A DNA stretch of 64,000 nt from Gammaproteobacteria bacterium. Its GTDB lineage: Bacteria > Pseudomonadota > Gammaproteobacteria > Pseudomonadales > Ketobacteraceae. The stretch's first letter is position 1; each line of letters opens with the position of its first letter. The notes under the pieces were generated by a model. That model was given only the letters and a program-made list of their open reading frames with translations, had not been told where the DNA came from and searched no databases. The stretch lies in NCBI GenBank assembly GCA_013178375.1, contig JABLXQ010000055.1, positions 1-64,000 on the forward strand, given 5' to 3'. Below are positions 44,220 to 53,910 of this stretch, in pieces. Made by a program: the position numbers and the translations under genes.

Positions 44220-46028
44220 CTATTCCTCCACGTACTCGAATTCGCGGATCACCTGCAGGAAGGCGTCGCCAAATTTCTGCAATTTGCTGTCACCCACGCC
44301 GCTGATCTGCAGCAGGGCGCGCTCGGTGGTGGGACGCTGCGCCACCATTTCCCGCAAGGTGGAATCGTGAAACACCACATAGGGCGGCATGCCCAATTGC
44401 TCGGCAATGCGCTTGCGGCAGGCACGCAGCGCATTCCACAGCGGAATATCCTGTTCGTCCATGTCGTCGTGCGGTGTGCGTGTGGCTTTGGTGTGCGAAG
44501 CAGCCACTTCCTTGCGCAGCTGAACGGATTCCTCACCGCGCAACAACGGCCGGCAGCTTTCGGTTAGACGCAACGCGCCAAACGCATCTGCATCCACCGC
44601 CAGATAACCCCGCGCCACCAGTTGCCGCACCACAGCTTTCCATTCGGTGGCGCTGAATTCCTTGCCGATGCCGTGGGTGGAAAGCTTGTGGTGTTCAAAG
44701 CCGAGAATTTTTTCACTGCTGCTGCCGCGCAGCACGTCGATCACATGGTTGGCGCCAAAACGCTGGCCGGTGCGATAAATGCAGGACAGCAATTTGCGCA
44801 CCGCATCCGTGCCGTCCCAGGTTTTCGGTGGCAGCAAACAGCTATCGCAGTTGCCGCAGGGCTGGGTGTCTTCCTCGCCAAAATAACGCAGCAGGGTCTG
44901 GCGCCGGCAGCTGGTGATTTCACACAGGCCCAGCATGGCGTCGAGACGCTGCCGCTCCATGCGCTTGAACTGTTCGTTGCCTTCCGACTGCGCCATCATC
45001 TGGCCGAGCTTCACCACGTCTTCCAGGCCGTACAGCAGCAGCGCGGTTGCGGGTGCGCCGTCGCGACCGGCACGACCGGTTTCCTGATAATAGGCCTCGA
45101 TGCTTTTTGGCAAATCCAGATGGGCGACAAAGCGCACGTCGGGCTTGTCGATGCCCATGCCGAACGCAATCGTCGCCACCATGATGATGCTGTCCTCGCG
45201 CAGAAAACGGCGCTGGTGGGTGGCGCGGATATCAGCACTCAACCCCGCATGATACGGCAGCGCGTTGAAGCCCTTGCCGCACAGATATTCCGCCACCTTC
45301 TCCACCTTGTTGCGCGACAGGCAATACACCACGCCGGCGTTGTCCTTCTGCTCGGTGCGCAGAAAATGCAGCAGCTGGTCCAGCGGTTTGTCTTTCTGCT
45401 GGATGCGGTATTGAATGTTGGGACGATCAAATCCACTGATAAAATGCCGGGCGTTTTGCAGATTCAGGCGAGCAGCAATTTCATCGCGGGTGCGGGCGTC
45501 GGCGGTGGCGGTGAGTGCGATGCGGGGAATCGTGGGAAACTGTTCGTGCAGCAGGCTCAGCTGCAGATAGTCGGAGCGGAAATCATGGCCCCATTGCGAC
45601 ACGCAGTGGGCTTCGTCGATGGCGAACAGGGCGATGCGGGAACGCTTGAGCAGATTCAGGCAGCGCGGCTGGATCAATCGTTCCGGCGCCACATACAGCA
45701 GATCCAGTTCGCCTTTCAGCAACGCCTGCTCGGTGGCATTGGCTTGTTCCGCCGACAGCGAGGAATTGAGGAAACCGGCTTTCACACCGGCTGCCTGCAG
45801 CGCATCCACCTGATCCTGCATCAGCGCGATCAATGGCGAAATCACCACGCCGCAGCCCGGGCGCACAATGGCGGGCACCTGGTAGCACAGCGACTTGCCG
45901 CCGCCGGTGGGCATGATCACCAGTGCGTCGCGGCCATCGATCAGGGTATCGACGATGGCCTGCTGGGGGCCGCGAAAGGCGGAATAGCCGAAGACGTGTT
46001 CAAGGACGGACTGGGCTGTCTGGGTCAT
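44220..46028 (-). CDS. recQ: ATP-dependent DNA helicase RecQ
   Basis: A 602-residue 3'-5' helicase of the RecF recombination pathway. FRGPQQAIVDTL (motif 0), MPTGGGKSLCYQ (Walker A), FAIDEAHCVSQWGHDFR (DEAH box plus aromatic loop), then the RQC zinc-binding Cys set (CEITSCRR, CGNCDSC) and a C-terminal HRDC domain (about 520-600). The start at 46028 (MTQTAQSVLEH) is the family start; the longer frame extends through the upstream foldback and is not used. It converges with the membrane-protein gene. Confidence 0.95.
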   Translation of the reverse strand: MTQTAQSVLEHVFGYSAFRGPQQAIVDTLIDGRDALVIMPTGGGKSLCYQVPAIVRPGCGVVISPLIALMQDQVDALQAAGVKAGFLNSSLSAEQANATEQALLKGELDLLYVAPERLIQPRCLNLLKRSRIALFAIDEAHCVSQWGHDFRSDYLQLSLLHEQFPTIPRIALTATADARTRDEIAARLNLQNARHFISGFDRPNIQYRIQQKDKPLDQLLHFLRTEQKDNAGVVYCLSRNKVEKVAEYLCGKGFNALPYHAGLSADIRATHQRRFLREDSIIMVATIAFGMGIDKPDVRFVAHLDLPKSIEAYYQETGRAGRDGAPATALLLYGLEDVVKLGQMMAQSEGNEQFKRMERQRLDAMLGLCEITSCRRQTLLRYFGEEDTQPCGNCDSCLLPPKTWDGTDAVRKLLSCIYRTGQRFGANHVIDVLRGSSSEKILGFEHHKLSTHGIGKEFSATEWKAVVRQLVARGYLAVDADAFGALRLTESCRPLLRGEESVQLRKEVAASHTKATRTPHDDMDEQDIPLWNALRACRKRIAEQLGMPPYVVFHDSTLREMVAQRPTTERALLQISGVGDSKLQKFGDAFLQVIREFEYVEE

Positions 46029-46052
46029 GGGGCCGCAAATATAGTTGTCAAC

Positions 46053-46174
46053 ACAAATGAAGGCCCGGGAACTGCCCCAGGATGGACACGCCGTGAACCC
46101 TTCCCTGGGGGCTGCTCCACGGCATCCCTGCCGCAGAGCGTCCATCCTGGGGCAGATCCCGGGCCTTCATTTGT
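46053..46174. repeat. Foldback repeat between recQ and MBL hydrolase gene
   Basis: Arms 46053-46086 and 46141-46174 are inverted repeats matching at 33 of 34 positions, around a 54-bp core. The core has its own smaller stems and the octamer CATCCCTG, also found in the cores at 36941 and 52808, but otherwise differs. It probably forms a very strong hairpin between two minus-strand genes. Confidence 0.8.
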
Positions 46175-46184
46175 ATTTGCATCA

Positions 46185-47273
46185 TCAAGGATGGAAATGC
46201 CGCAGGCGCCGGGGTGTCGCCTCGGGCAGCGCAAATGCCAGGATGGCCTGCTGCCGCATGATGTCCATGATACCCAGCTTGCCCGGCAGGTTGAACAGAC
46301 GCGCGCCCCAATGGCGATATAAAGTATGGGCATTGGTAACCATGCGCTCCGGCGAATCCCAGCGCGCGAACGCGGTGGCCTGGAATGTGGGGCTCAATAC
46401 CAGATCGCGGGCGGCCTCGAAAGGCGTCAGGTCGCTCTGGAAGCGGGCATGCAGCTGTTCCTGGGCAAATTCCCAGTAATCCAGGATGGCCTGGATATCT
46501 GTCGGACTGGCCAGCGGACCATGCCCCGGCACGATCATCCCGGCCTTCAGCGCCAGCAGTTTGCGCAGGGCGGCGGTCAGGTTGTCCAGCGGGCCACTCC
46601 ACATCACCGGCGTCACACCGATAAACGCGATATCGCCGGCATAGACAACGCTTTCCGCTGGCACATACACCAGCGCATCGCCGTCGGTGTGGCCGGGACC
46701 CACTTCCATCAGCACCAGCTCCACGCCGTTGACGGTCACGCATTTCTCGTGACAGAAACCCTGCTGGGGGTCGGTGATGCGCACGCCGGAAAAATCGTAA
46801 GGCTGGAACATGGCACTCATGTAATGGCCGAAACAGTCGAGGCCAGCTGCGGGCAGATGACGCAGGATCTTGCCGCCCTTCTGCAATGCGGTGAGCGAGC
46901 GCGGCGCCATGTGATGCATCTGGTGGATGCAGGCCTGGGTGGCGATGATCTCGCGGTCCCTGAACAGCTGGTTGCCCCAGCAGTGATCGCCGTCGGCGTG
47001 GGTGTTGATGACAATGTCGATCGGTGAACGCTGCACCACCGGCGCGGCGGCGCCCAGCATTTGCCGCGTGAAATGCAGATCCCAGCAGGTGTCGATCAGC
47101 ACGCTTTTGCCGTTGCACTCCACCAGGCCGATATTGGTTTCGCCCCAGGAACCGTTGGGCACCATCCAGGCGTAGGCGTTCGGCGTCAGCCGGTACAGGC
47201 CTTGACGGAAGCGGGGAATTTCACCGTGCCGGGTGAGCGAGCAGTCGGGGCCGGCGATCCATTGCGGTGTCAT
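46185..47273 (-). CDS. Metallo-beta-lactamase-fold hydrolase
   Basis: A 362-residue hydrolase with the MBL metal motif NTHADGDHCWG (about residues 89-99), an upstream segment VLIDTCWDLHFT, later GPGHTDGDALVYV and a final VPGHGPLAS, matching the His and Asp ligands of the fold. Members hydrolyse thioesters, lactones or phosphodiesters. It is the third gene of a TetR-FAH-MBL operon, four bases after the FAH gene. A catabolic role on a lactone or thioester of an aromatic or organic-acid route is plausible but not shown. Confidence 0.85.
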   Translation of the reverse strand: MTPQWIAGPDCSLTRHGEIPRFRQGLYRLTPNAYAWMVPNGSWGETNIGLVECNGKSVLIDTCWDLHFTRQMLGAAAPVVQRSPIDIVINTHADGDHCWGNQLFRDREIIATQACIHQMHHMAPRSLTALQKGGKILRHLPAAGLDCFGHYMSAMFQPYDFSGVRITDPQQGFCHEKCVTVNGVELVLMEVGPGHTDGDALVYVPAESVVYAGDIAFIGVTPVMWSGPLDNLTAALRKLLALKAGMIVPGHGPLASPTDIQAILDYWEFAQEQLHARFQSDLTPFEAARDLVLSPTFQATAFARWDSPERMVTNAHTLYRHWGARLFNLPGKLGIMDIMRQQAILAFALPEATPRRLRHFHP

Positions 47274-47277
47274 GGCT

Positions 47278-48312
47278 TTACCTGTTTTTGGCTGCGTTTT
47301 TGGTAACAGAAGCTACTTCCGGTGCGGCGATGCGGTTGCGCAAGTGGCCAACACCTTCGATCCACAACTCAATGCTGTCACCCGGTTGCAACCAGTGATT
47401 GTTTTCCAGCGCACAACCACCCGGCAGCGTACCTAGCCCAAACACTTCGCCCGGATGCAGCTGTTCATCCCGCGAGGCATGCACCAGCATGTCGGCAATG
47501 GAATGCTGCAGGTTGGATGTAGTGGTTTTACATACAACGACACCGTTGATACGCGCCTCCGCCCGCAGCTGATTTACCCGCGGCAGCACCTCATCGGCCG
47601 TGGCCACCGTGTACGACAGCCCATTGATAAAATGCTTCGCTTTCTGCGGACCGAAACCGCTGCGCATTTCCGCCAGCTGCACGTCGCGGGCGCTGACATC
47701 GTTCAGCACCAGAAAACCACCGATGGCCGCTAGCGCCTGCTGTGGCGTGGCATTTTTCAGCGGCTGCGCCAGCACGAAAGCCAGTTCCAGTTCGTAATCC
47801 AGATAGCGCGTATAAGCGGGCCAGTCGATCACTGTGTCATCGCCCACCACATTCAGGTGATTGCTGAAATAGTACAGCGGCTGTTGATACCAGAGCGATT
47901 TGGGCTTCAGCGCCGGAAACACCCGGCCACTGATTTTCTCAAACCCTTTCACGACGGAAAAAATGCGCGGCATGAAGTGCCGCACCATGCCTCGCGCCGC
48001 ATTCACCGCATGCTGTTCCGACAGCATGAAATCCCGCAGCGACAGCGGCACGAACGCCGCCACCGGTTGCGCGTCGGCCGGCACTTCCGGCAGATTATTT
48101 CCGTCTGCATTTTTCAGCGCCTGATCCAGCAGGGGTTTCAGTTGCGGCCATTGCGCAAGCAGCGCCAGCATGTCGCTGCCGGTGTGCGCCAGGCCGGGCA
48201 ATTGATCCAGCTGAATCCAGCGTTCTTCGCCATTAGCCGTGCCTGGATTCGGCCCGGCCAGATTCACCGCCAGCAGAAATTGTTCACCGCGCCGGAATCG
48301 TTTCAGCTGCAT
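47278..48312 (-). CDS. Fumarylacetoacetate hydrolase family protein
   Basis: A 344-residue FAH-fold protein. The metal-binding region reads DYELELAFVLA around 172-182, with GGFLVLNDVSARDVQ following and GTLPGGCALENN near the C-terminus. The N-terminal domain (about 1-100) resembles the FAH N-terminal cap. Such enzymes cleave or hydrate 1,3-diketo acids in aromatic catabolism. It sits 12 bases after the TetR gene and four before the MBL gene, pointing to a TetR-controlled catabolic operon. The exact substrate is unknown. Confidence 0.85.
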   Translation of the reverse strand: MQLKRFRRGEQFLLAVNLAGPNPGTANGEERWIQLDQLPGLAHTGSDMLALLAQWPQLKPLLDQALKNADGNNLPEVPADAQPVAAFVPLSLRDFMLSEQHAVNAARGMVRHFMPRIFSVVKGFEKISGRVFPALKPKSLWYQQPLYYFSNHLNVVGDDTVIDWPAYTRYLDYELELAFVLAQPLKNATPQQALAAIGGFLVLNDVSARDVQLAEMRSGFGPQKAKHFINGLSYTVATADEVLPRVNQLRAEARINGVVVCKTTTSNLQHSIADMLVHASRDEQLHPGEVFGLGTLPGGCALENNHWLQPGDSIELWIEGVGHLRNRIAAPEVASVTKNAAKNR

Positions 48313-48324
48313 GGGTTTGCTCCT

Positions 48325-48987
48325 TCAATCCTGTTTGTCATCCGGTTCACCGTTCCAAAACAGATAGGCCGTTGCCATGCGGCCCAGCTGCCGCACCAGT
48401 TCGGCGTCGCTCAATTCAAAGCGCGACGGCGATTGCGTCCCCATCACCCAGGTCTGCTGCAGGGTGGCCACCAGCGCGCGCACGGCAAAATCCACCCGCT
48501 GTTCCAGATCGTCGCCCGGCACCAGCGGATGCGCCTGCAGCCAGCTGAAACACAACTGTGACGCCAGCCGGATCTGCCCCACCACCCGCTGGTAAATCAG
48601 CGCGTCGCCAGACAGGATCGCAGCCCGATACAGATGCTGATGACGACGGGCAAAGGCGAGAAACTCGGTCAGCACCGTTTCCACCACGTCCTGCAGCGGC
48701 ATGTCCACAAAGGGGCGCCGGGCCAGGGTGGTGATCTCTTCAGTGAGGCTGGCAGTCAGCCGCTCGTGCAGCGCCAGCACCATGGCGTGCTTGTCCTGGA
48801 AGCGGGCGTAGATGGAACTGACAGACGCCCCTGACGCCCGGGCCAGTTCCTGAATGCTGATAGCGGCCAGATCCTTCTGCCGCAGCAGGTCACACAGGGC
48901 ATCCAGTACCTGGTTGGCAGTGGCGCGGCTGCGCGCCTGCAGGGGTTCTTTGATGGGGTTCGGCATGGAATCAGGCATAGGTGGCAT
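48325..48987 (-). CDS. TetR-family transcriptional regulator
   Basis: A 220-residue regulator. The N-terminal helix-turn-helix (ISIQELARASGASVSSIYARFQDKH in outline, about 43-67) matches TetR. A helical ligand-binding C-terminal domain follows. It heads the TetR-FAH-MBL operon and is divergent from sahR. A perfect 9-bp palindrome just upstream at 48999-49021 is its likely operator, implying autoregulation. Other ATG codons at 48978 and 48966 are possible starts. Confidence 0.88.
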   Translation of the reverse strand: MPPMPDSMPNPIKEPLQARSRATANQVLDALCDLLRQKDLAAISIQELARASGASVSSIYARFQDKHAMVLALHERLTASLTEEITTLARRPFVDMPLQDVVETVLTEFLAFARRHQHLYRAAILSGDALIYQRVVGQIRLASQLCFSWLQAHPLVPGDDLEQRVDFAVRALVATLQQTWVMGTQSPSRFELSDAELVRQLGRMATAYLFWNGEPDDKQD

Positions 48988-48998
48988 GCTGCCACAAA

Positions 48999-49021
48999 CT
49001 GGAATTGGATTTCAATTCCAG
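48999..49021. promoter_or_regulatory. Palindromic operator of the TetR gene
   Basis: CTGGAATTG and CAATTCCAG form perfect 9-bp arms with a 5-base spacer, 12 bases upstream of the TetR start. Symmetry and place fit a TetR-family operator. Confidence 0.7.
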
Positions 49022-49034
49022 TTTTATGCAGACT

Positions 49035-49060
49035 TCTATATCGAAAACTTTTGATATAGA
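49035..49060. promoter_or_regulatory. Palindromic operator upstream of sahR
   Basis: TCTATATCGAAAA and CTTTTGATATAGA form an almost perfect inverted repeat with ATATC/GATAT cores. It overlaps a candidate -35 (TTGATA, 49051-49056), which is 17 bases before TACACT (49074-49079), itself only nine bases before the sahR ATG. This fits an autoregulatory ArsR-family operator and a nearly leaderless transcript. Confidence 0.6.
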
Positions 49061-49087
49061 GTTTTGTGGCTGTTACACTCCGGCCCC

Positions 49088-50053
49088 ATGAACGCGCCCG
49101 ACGAAACCCTGCACACCCTCGCCCAGCTCTGCAAAGGCACCGGCGACCCGTTGCGACTGGAAATCCTGCGCGCCCTGAAGACCGATTCTTTCGGCGTGCT
49201 GGAGTTGTGCGACATTTTCGCCATCAAGCAGCCCGCCATGAGCCACCACCTGAAGGTGTTGGCCAATGCCGGTGCGGTGACCACCCGGCGCGAGGGCAAC
49301 TCGATTTTCTACCGGCGCGAACTGGCGGACCTGAGCCAGCCCTGGGGACAGTTACTGGCGGCCCTGTTCAGCGCAGTGGACCAGATCGCACTTAGCGACA
49401 CCACGGCCCGTAACATTGCGCAGGTAAAACATGAGCGGGAAGAACAGGCGCGGGAATTTTTCGACCGTCATGCGGAACAGTTTCGCGAACAGCAGGATTT
49501 GATCGCGCCGTTTGACCAGTATGTCGACGCCGCCACCGATCTGCTGCTGCAAACCGAACCGGACAAGCGGCAACGGGTGCTGGAAATCGGCCCGGGCGAA
49601 GGCGAATTCCTGCCGACCCTGGCGGGTATTTTCCACAGCGTCACCGCCATCGACATCTCAAAAGAGATGCTGGACAAGGCCGACGCGCTGATCCGGCATA
49701 ACGAATTGAACAACGTCCACCTGCTGAAGGCGGACACCGACGACGCGATCAAACAAGGCATTCGCGTCGAGCGGGTAGTGTGCAACATGGTGCTGCATCA
49801 TGTTCCATCGCCCGCCGATGTATTTCACGATTGCGCACAACTGCTGGAAGACGGCGGTTCGCTGATTGTGACGGATCTGTGCCGCCACGATCAGGGCTGG
49901 GCAAAAAGCATGTGCGGCGATCTGTGGCTGGGTTTCGACCCGGAAGAGTTGACTGGCTGGGCGCAGGACGCCGGGCTGGAAAGCAAAGAGAGTCTGTATT
50001 TAGGGCTGAGAAATGGTTTTCAGATCCAGATACGGCGTTTTGATAAACCCTGA
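49088..50053 (+). CDS. sahR: SahR-like ArsR regulator fused to methyltransferase domain
   Basis: A 321-residue two-domain protein: an ArsR winged helix (about 10-90; KQPAMSHHLKVLANAG is the recognition region) and a class I SAM-binding domain with motif I LEIGPGEGEFL near 165. This architecture before metK and ahcY is that of SahR, which represses methyl-cycle genes and responds to S-adenosylhomocysteine. The start is set at 49088 after the operator and promoter; the longer frame would include promoter sequence. metK follows after 26 bases with no terminator between, so the two are probably cotranscribed. Confidence 0.85.
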   Translation: MNAPDETLHTLAQLCKGTGDPLRLEILRALKTDSFGVLELCDIFAIKQPAMSHHLKVLANAGAVTTRREGNSIFYRRELADLSQPWGQLLAALFSAVDQIALSDTTARNIAQVKHEREEQAREFFDRHAEQFREQQDLIAPFDQYVDAATDLLLQTEPDKRQRVLEIGPGEGEFLPTLAGIFHSVTAIDISKEMLDKADALIRHNELNNVHLLKADTDDAIKQGIRVERVVCNMVLHHVPSPADVFHDCAQLLEDGGSLIVTDLCRHDQGWAKSMCGDLWLGFDPEELTGWAQDAGLESKESLYLGLRNGFQIQIRRFDKP

Positions 50054-50079
50054 ACTTTTATTTATAGGAATCGGGTGCA

Positions 50080-51240
<1,161 letters not shown>

Positions 51241-51252
51241 GCAACACCTGAA

Positions 51253-51275
51253 GGGCGTCCCGTGACGCCCTTTTT
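51253..51275 (+). terminator. Rho-independent terminator after metK
   Basis: GGGCGTC, a four-base loop, GACGCCC and then TTTTT. It starts 12 bases after the metK stop and separates metK from ahcY. Confidence 0.92.
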
Positions 51276-51278
51276 ATC

Positions 51279-51357
51279 AACCGTTTTTTACGTGGCAGGA
51301 CATTCATCTGCCGACGTCGTGACACCGGGGTCATCGCGATTAACTGATGCCACGGTT
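51279..51357 (+). promoter_or_regulatory. Structured leader region upstream of ahcY
   Basis: CGTGGCA (51291-51297) can pair with TGCCACG (51348-51354), closing a 50-base domain that contains two smaller stems (GGCAG/CTGCC and TGAC/GTCA). The flanking AACCG (from about 51279) and CGGTT extend the complementarity. It could be an RNA leader or an operator-promoter region. It lacks the conserved core of the SAH riboswitch. Confidence 0.35.
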
Positions 51358-51386
51358 CACCAATGCAATGGAGAGAGGCTGAAAAC

Positions 51387-52784
51387 ATGAACGCCGTTCT
51401 GGACAATAAATTTACCGATTACAAGGTTGCCGATATTTCCCTGGCCAAATGGGGCCGCAAGGAAATCGAAATCGCCGAAGGCGAAATGCCCGCCCTGATG
51501 GCGCTGCGCGACAAATACAAAAGCCAGCAGCCGCTGAAAGGCGCCCGCATCATGGGCTGCATTCACATGACCATTCAAACCGCCGTGCTGATCGAAACTC
51601 TGACGGCACTGGGCGCGGAAGTGCGCTGGTCCTCGTGCAATATTTTTTCCACCCAGGATCACGCTGCGGCGGCAATTGCAGCGGCCGGCATTCCGGTGTT
51701 CGCGTGGAAAGGCGAGACTGAAGAAGAATTCTGGTGGTGCATCGAGCAGACCATTCTGGCGGAAAAAGACAGCGACAAACTGTGGGACGCCAACATGATC
51801 CTGGACGACGGCGGCGACCTGACCCAGATCCTGCATGAAAAATACCCGCAGATGCTGGACAAGATCCACGGCATCTCGGAAGAAACCACCACGGGCGTAC
51901 ACCGCCTGCTGGAAATGCTGGAGCACGGCAAGCTGAAAGTGCCGGCGATCAACGTGAACGACGCCGTGACCAAGTCGAAGAACGACAACAAATACGGTTG
52001 CCGTCACTCGCTGAACGACGCCATCAAGCGCGGCACCGACCACCTGCTGGCCGGCAAAAAAGCGTTGGTGATCGGCTACGGTGATGTGGGCAAGGGCTCC
52101 GCCGCCTCGCTGCGTCAGGAAGGCATGATCGTGAAGATCACCGAGATCGATCCGATCTGCGCCATGCAGGCTTGCATGGACGGTTACGAAGTGGTGTCGC
52201 CGTACAACGACGGCATCAACACCGGTTCCGCCGACGGCATCAACAAGGCGCTACTGCAAAACACCGATCTGGTGGTCACCACCACCGGCAACGTCAACGT
52301 GTGCGACAAGTACATGCTACAGGCGCTGAAAAATGGCGCGGTGGTGTGCAACATCGGCCACTTCGACAGCGAGATCGACACGGCTTTCATGCGCAAGAAC
52401 TGGGAGTGGGAAGAGGTGAAGCCGCAGGTGCACATGGTGTACCGCAACAAGGCCACCAACGACCACCTGATCCTGCTGTCGGAAGGCCGTCTGGTAAACC
52501 TGGGCAATGCGACCGGCCACCCGTCGCGCATCATGGACGGTTCTTTTGCAAACCAGGTGCTGGCACAGATGTATCTGTGGGAACGCAAATTCGCCGCGCT
52601 GCCTGCTGCTGAAAAGGCGAAAAACCTGTACGTGAAAGTGCTGCCGAAAAAGCTGGACGAGGAAGTGGCGGCGGAAATGGTACGCGGCTTCGGCGGCGTA
52701 ATCACCCGCATGACACCGGAACAGGCGAAGTACATCAACGTGCCGGTTGAAGGTCCGTACAAGCCGGATAGCTACAAGTACTAA
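51387..52784 (+). CDS. ahcY: Adenosylhomocysteinase
   Basis: A 465-residue NAD-dependent enzyme splitting S-adenosylhomocysteine into adenosine and homocysteine. Key segments: [17 protein letters not shown] near 53, [17 protein letters not shown], the NAD-binding [15 protein letters not shown] near 230, [10 protein letters not shown] and the C-terminal KPDSYKY. The start at 51387 has GGAGAGAGG before it and matches the family start. It sits after the metK terminator with its own leader, and before metF. Confidence 0.97.
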   Translation: MNAVLDNKFTDYKVADISLAKWGRKEIEIAEGEMPALMALRDKYKSQQPLKGARIMGCIHMTIQTAVLIETLTALGAEVRWSSCNIFSTQDHAAAAIAAAGIPVFAWKGETEEEFWWCIEQTILAEKDSDKLWDANMILDDGGDLTQILHEKYPQMLDKIHGISEETTTGVHRLLEMLEHGKLKVPAINVNDAVTKSKNDNKYGCRHSLNDAIKRGTDHLLAGKKALVIGYGDVGKGSAASLRQEGMIVKITEIDPICAMQACMDGYEVVSPYNDGINTGSADGINKALLQNTDLVVTTTGNVNVCDKYMLQALKNGAVVCNIGHFDSEIDTAFMRKNWEWEEVKPQVHMVYRNKATNDHLILLSEGRLVNLGNATGHPSRIMDGSFANQVLAQMYLWERKFAALPAAEKAKNLYVKVLPKKLDEEVAAEMVRGFGGVITRMTPEQAKYINVPVEGPYKPDSYKY

Positions 52785-52807
52785 GCTGCCAAAATTGGCA
52801 CGGACTC

Positions 52808-52923
52808 GCGTGATCGAGTGCCGGACTTGATTTTGGGACGTCAGCGGCCATGGATGGCCGCTGTCGAGCTTACAGGGATGTACTTGTAGCGTGCCCAAAA
52901 TCAAGTCCGGCACTCGATCACGC
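52808..52923. repeat. Foldback repeat, copy 2 (between ahcY and metF)
   Basis: Perfect 30-bp inverted arms (52808-52837 and 52894-52923) enclose a 56-bp core (52838-52893) matching the reverse-complemented core of the copy at 36941-37044 at 52 of 56 positions. The arm sequence is unrelated to that of the other copy, apart from GGG/CCC next to the core. A separate small palindrome (52787-52800) precedes it. Confidence 0.88.
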
Positions 52924-52957
52924 CGACGTGGCACCGGCAGAACCAGACGAGAACACC

Positions 52958-53815
52958 ATGAACTCCCAATCCAAATACGACAAACGCTTCAGCTTCGAAT
53001 TCTTCCCGCCCAAAACCGACGCCGGGATGGAAAAGCTGGGCGTGGTGCAACAACAGCTGGCAGCGCGCAAGCCCGGCTTTTTCTCCGTGACCTACGGCGC
53101 CGGCGGCTCCACCCGCGACCGCACTTTCGAAACCGTGATGAGCGTGAAGAACGGCACCGGCATCTGCACCGCGCCGCACCTGTCCTGTGTCGGCGACACC
53201 AAAAAGCAGCTGGCGGAGTTGTTGCAGCAATACAAGGCCAGCGGCATCAACCGCATCGTTGCGCTGCGCGGCGATCTGCCGTCCGGCATGGGCGCGTCGC
53301 TGGGCGAACTGAAATACGCTTCCGATCTGGTGCGTTTCATCCGAGAGCAGAGCGGCGATCACTTCCATATCGAAGTGGCGGCGTATCCGGAAATGCATCC
53401 GCAGGCGCAAGGCATGAAGGCAGATCTGAACGCCTTCAAAACCAAGGTTGACGCCGGCGCCAGCAGCGCGATCACCCAGTATTTCTTCAACATCGACGCC
53501 TACAAATTCTTCATCGATAGCTGCGAGAAAATGGGCATCGAAATCCCCATCGTGCCCGGCATCATGCCGATCACGAACTATGAGAACCTGGTGCGCTTCT
53601 CGCACACCTGCGGCGCCGAGATTCCGCGCTGGATCAAGGTGCGCATGGAAGCCTTTGCCGGCGATCTGCCGTCCATCGTGCAGTTCGGCGAGGAAGTGGT
53701 GACCAGTCTGTGCCAGGAACTGCTCGATATGGGCGCGCCCGGCCTGCATTTCTATACCCTGAACCAGGCCGCGCCGACCCTGGCGATCTGGGACAAGTTG
53801 AGCCTGGCCGGCTGA
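52958..53815 (+). CDS. metF: Methylenetetrahydrofolate reductase
   Basis: A 285-residue flavoprotein reducing 5,10-methylene-THF to 5-methyl-THF for methionine synthesis. SFEFFPPKTDAGMEKL opens the barrel, followed by SVTYGAGGSTRDRT, ALRGDLPSG and the late ITQYFFNIDAYKFFID and PGIMPITNYENLVRF. The start at 52958 (MNSQSKYD) is the family start; a longer frame would run into the foldback. It completes the methyl-cycle set sahR, metK, ahcY, metF. Confidence 0.96.
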   Translation: MNSQSKYDKRFSFEFFPPKTDAGMEKLGVVQQQLAARKPGFFSVTYGAGGSTRDRTFETVMSVKNGTGICTAPHLSCVGDTKKQLAELLQQYKASGINRIVALRGDLPSGMGASLGELKYASDLVRFIREQSGDHFHIEVAAYPEMHPQAQGMKADLNAFKTKVDAGASSAITQYFFNIDAYKFFIDSCEKMGIEIPIVPGIMPITNYENLVRFSHTCGAEIPRWIKVRMEAFAGDLPSIVQFGEEVVTSLCQELLDMGAPGLHFYTLNQAAPTLAIWDKLSLAG

Positions 53816-53910
53816 ACCATTCCAGGCCCGGTCGTGCCCCATCGGCAACGGCCGGGTCTAATTCCCTTTCCATGCCGCAAGGCATGTCAGCAATCCCTTG
53901 GCATCATCCC

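Noticed and set aside
51276-51386. SAH riboswitch upstream of ahcY
   Set aside because: The conserved SAH riboswitch core is not present; only generic stem-loops are seen.
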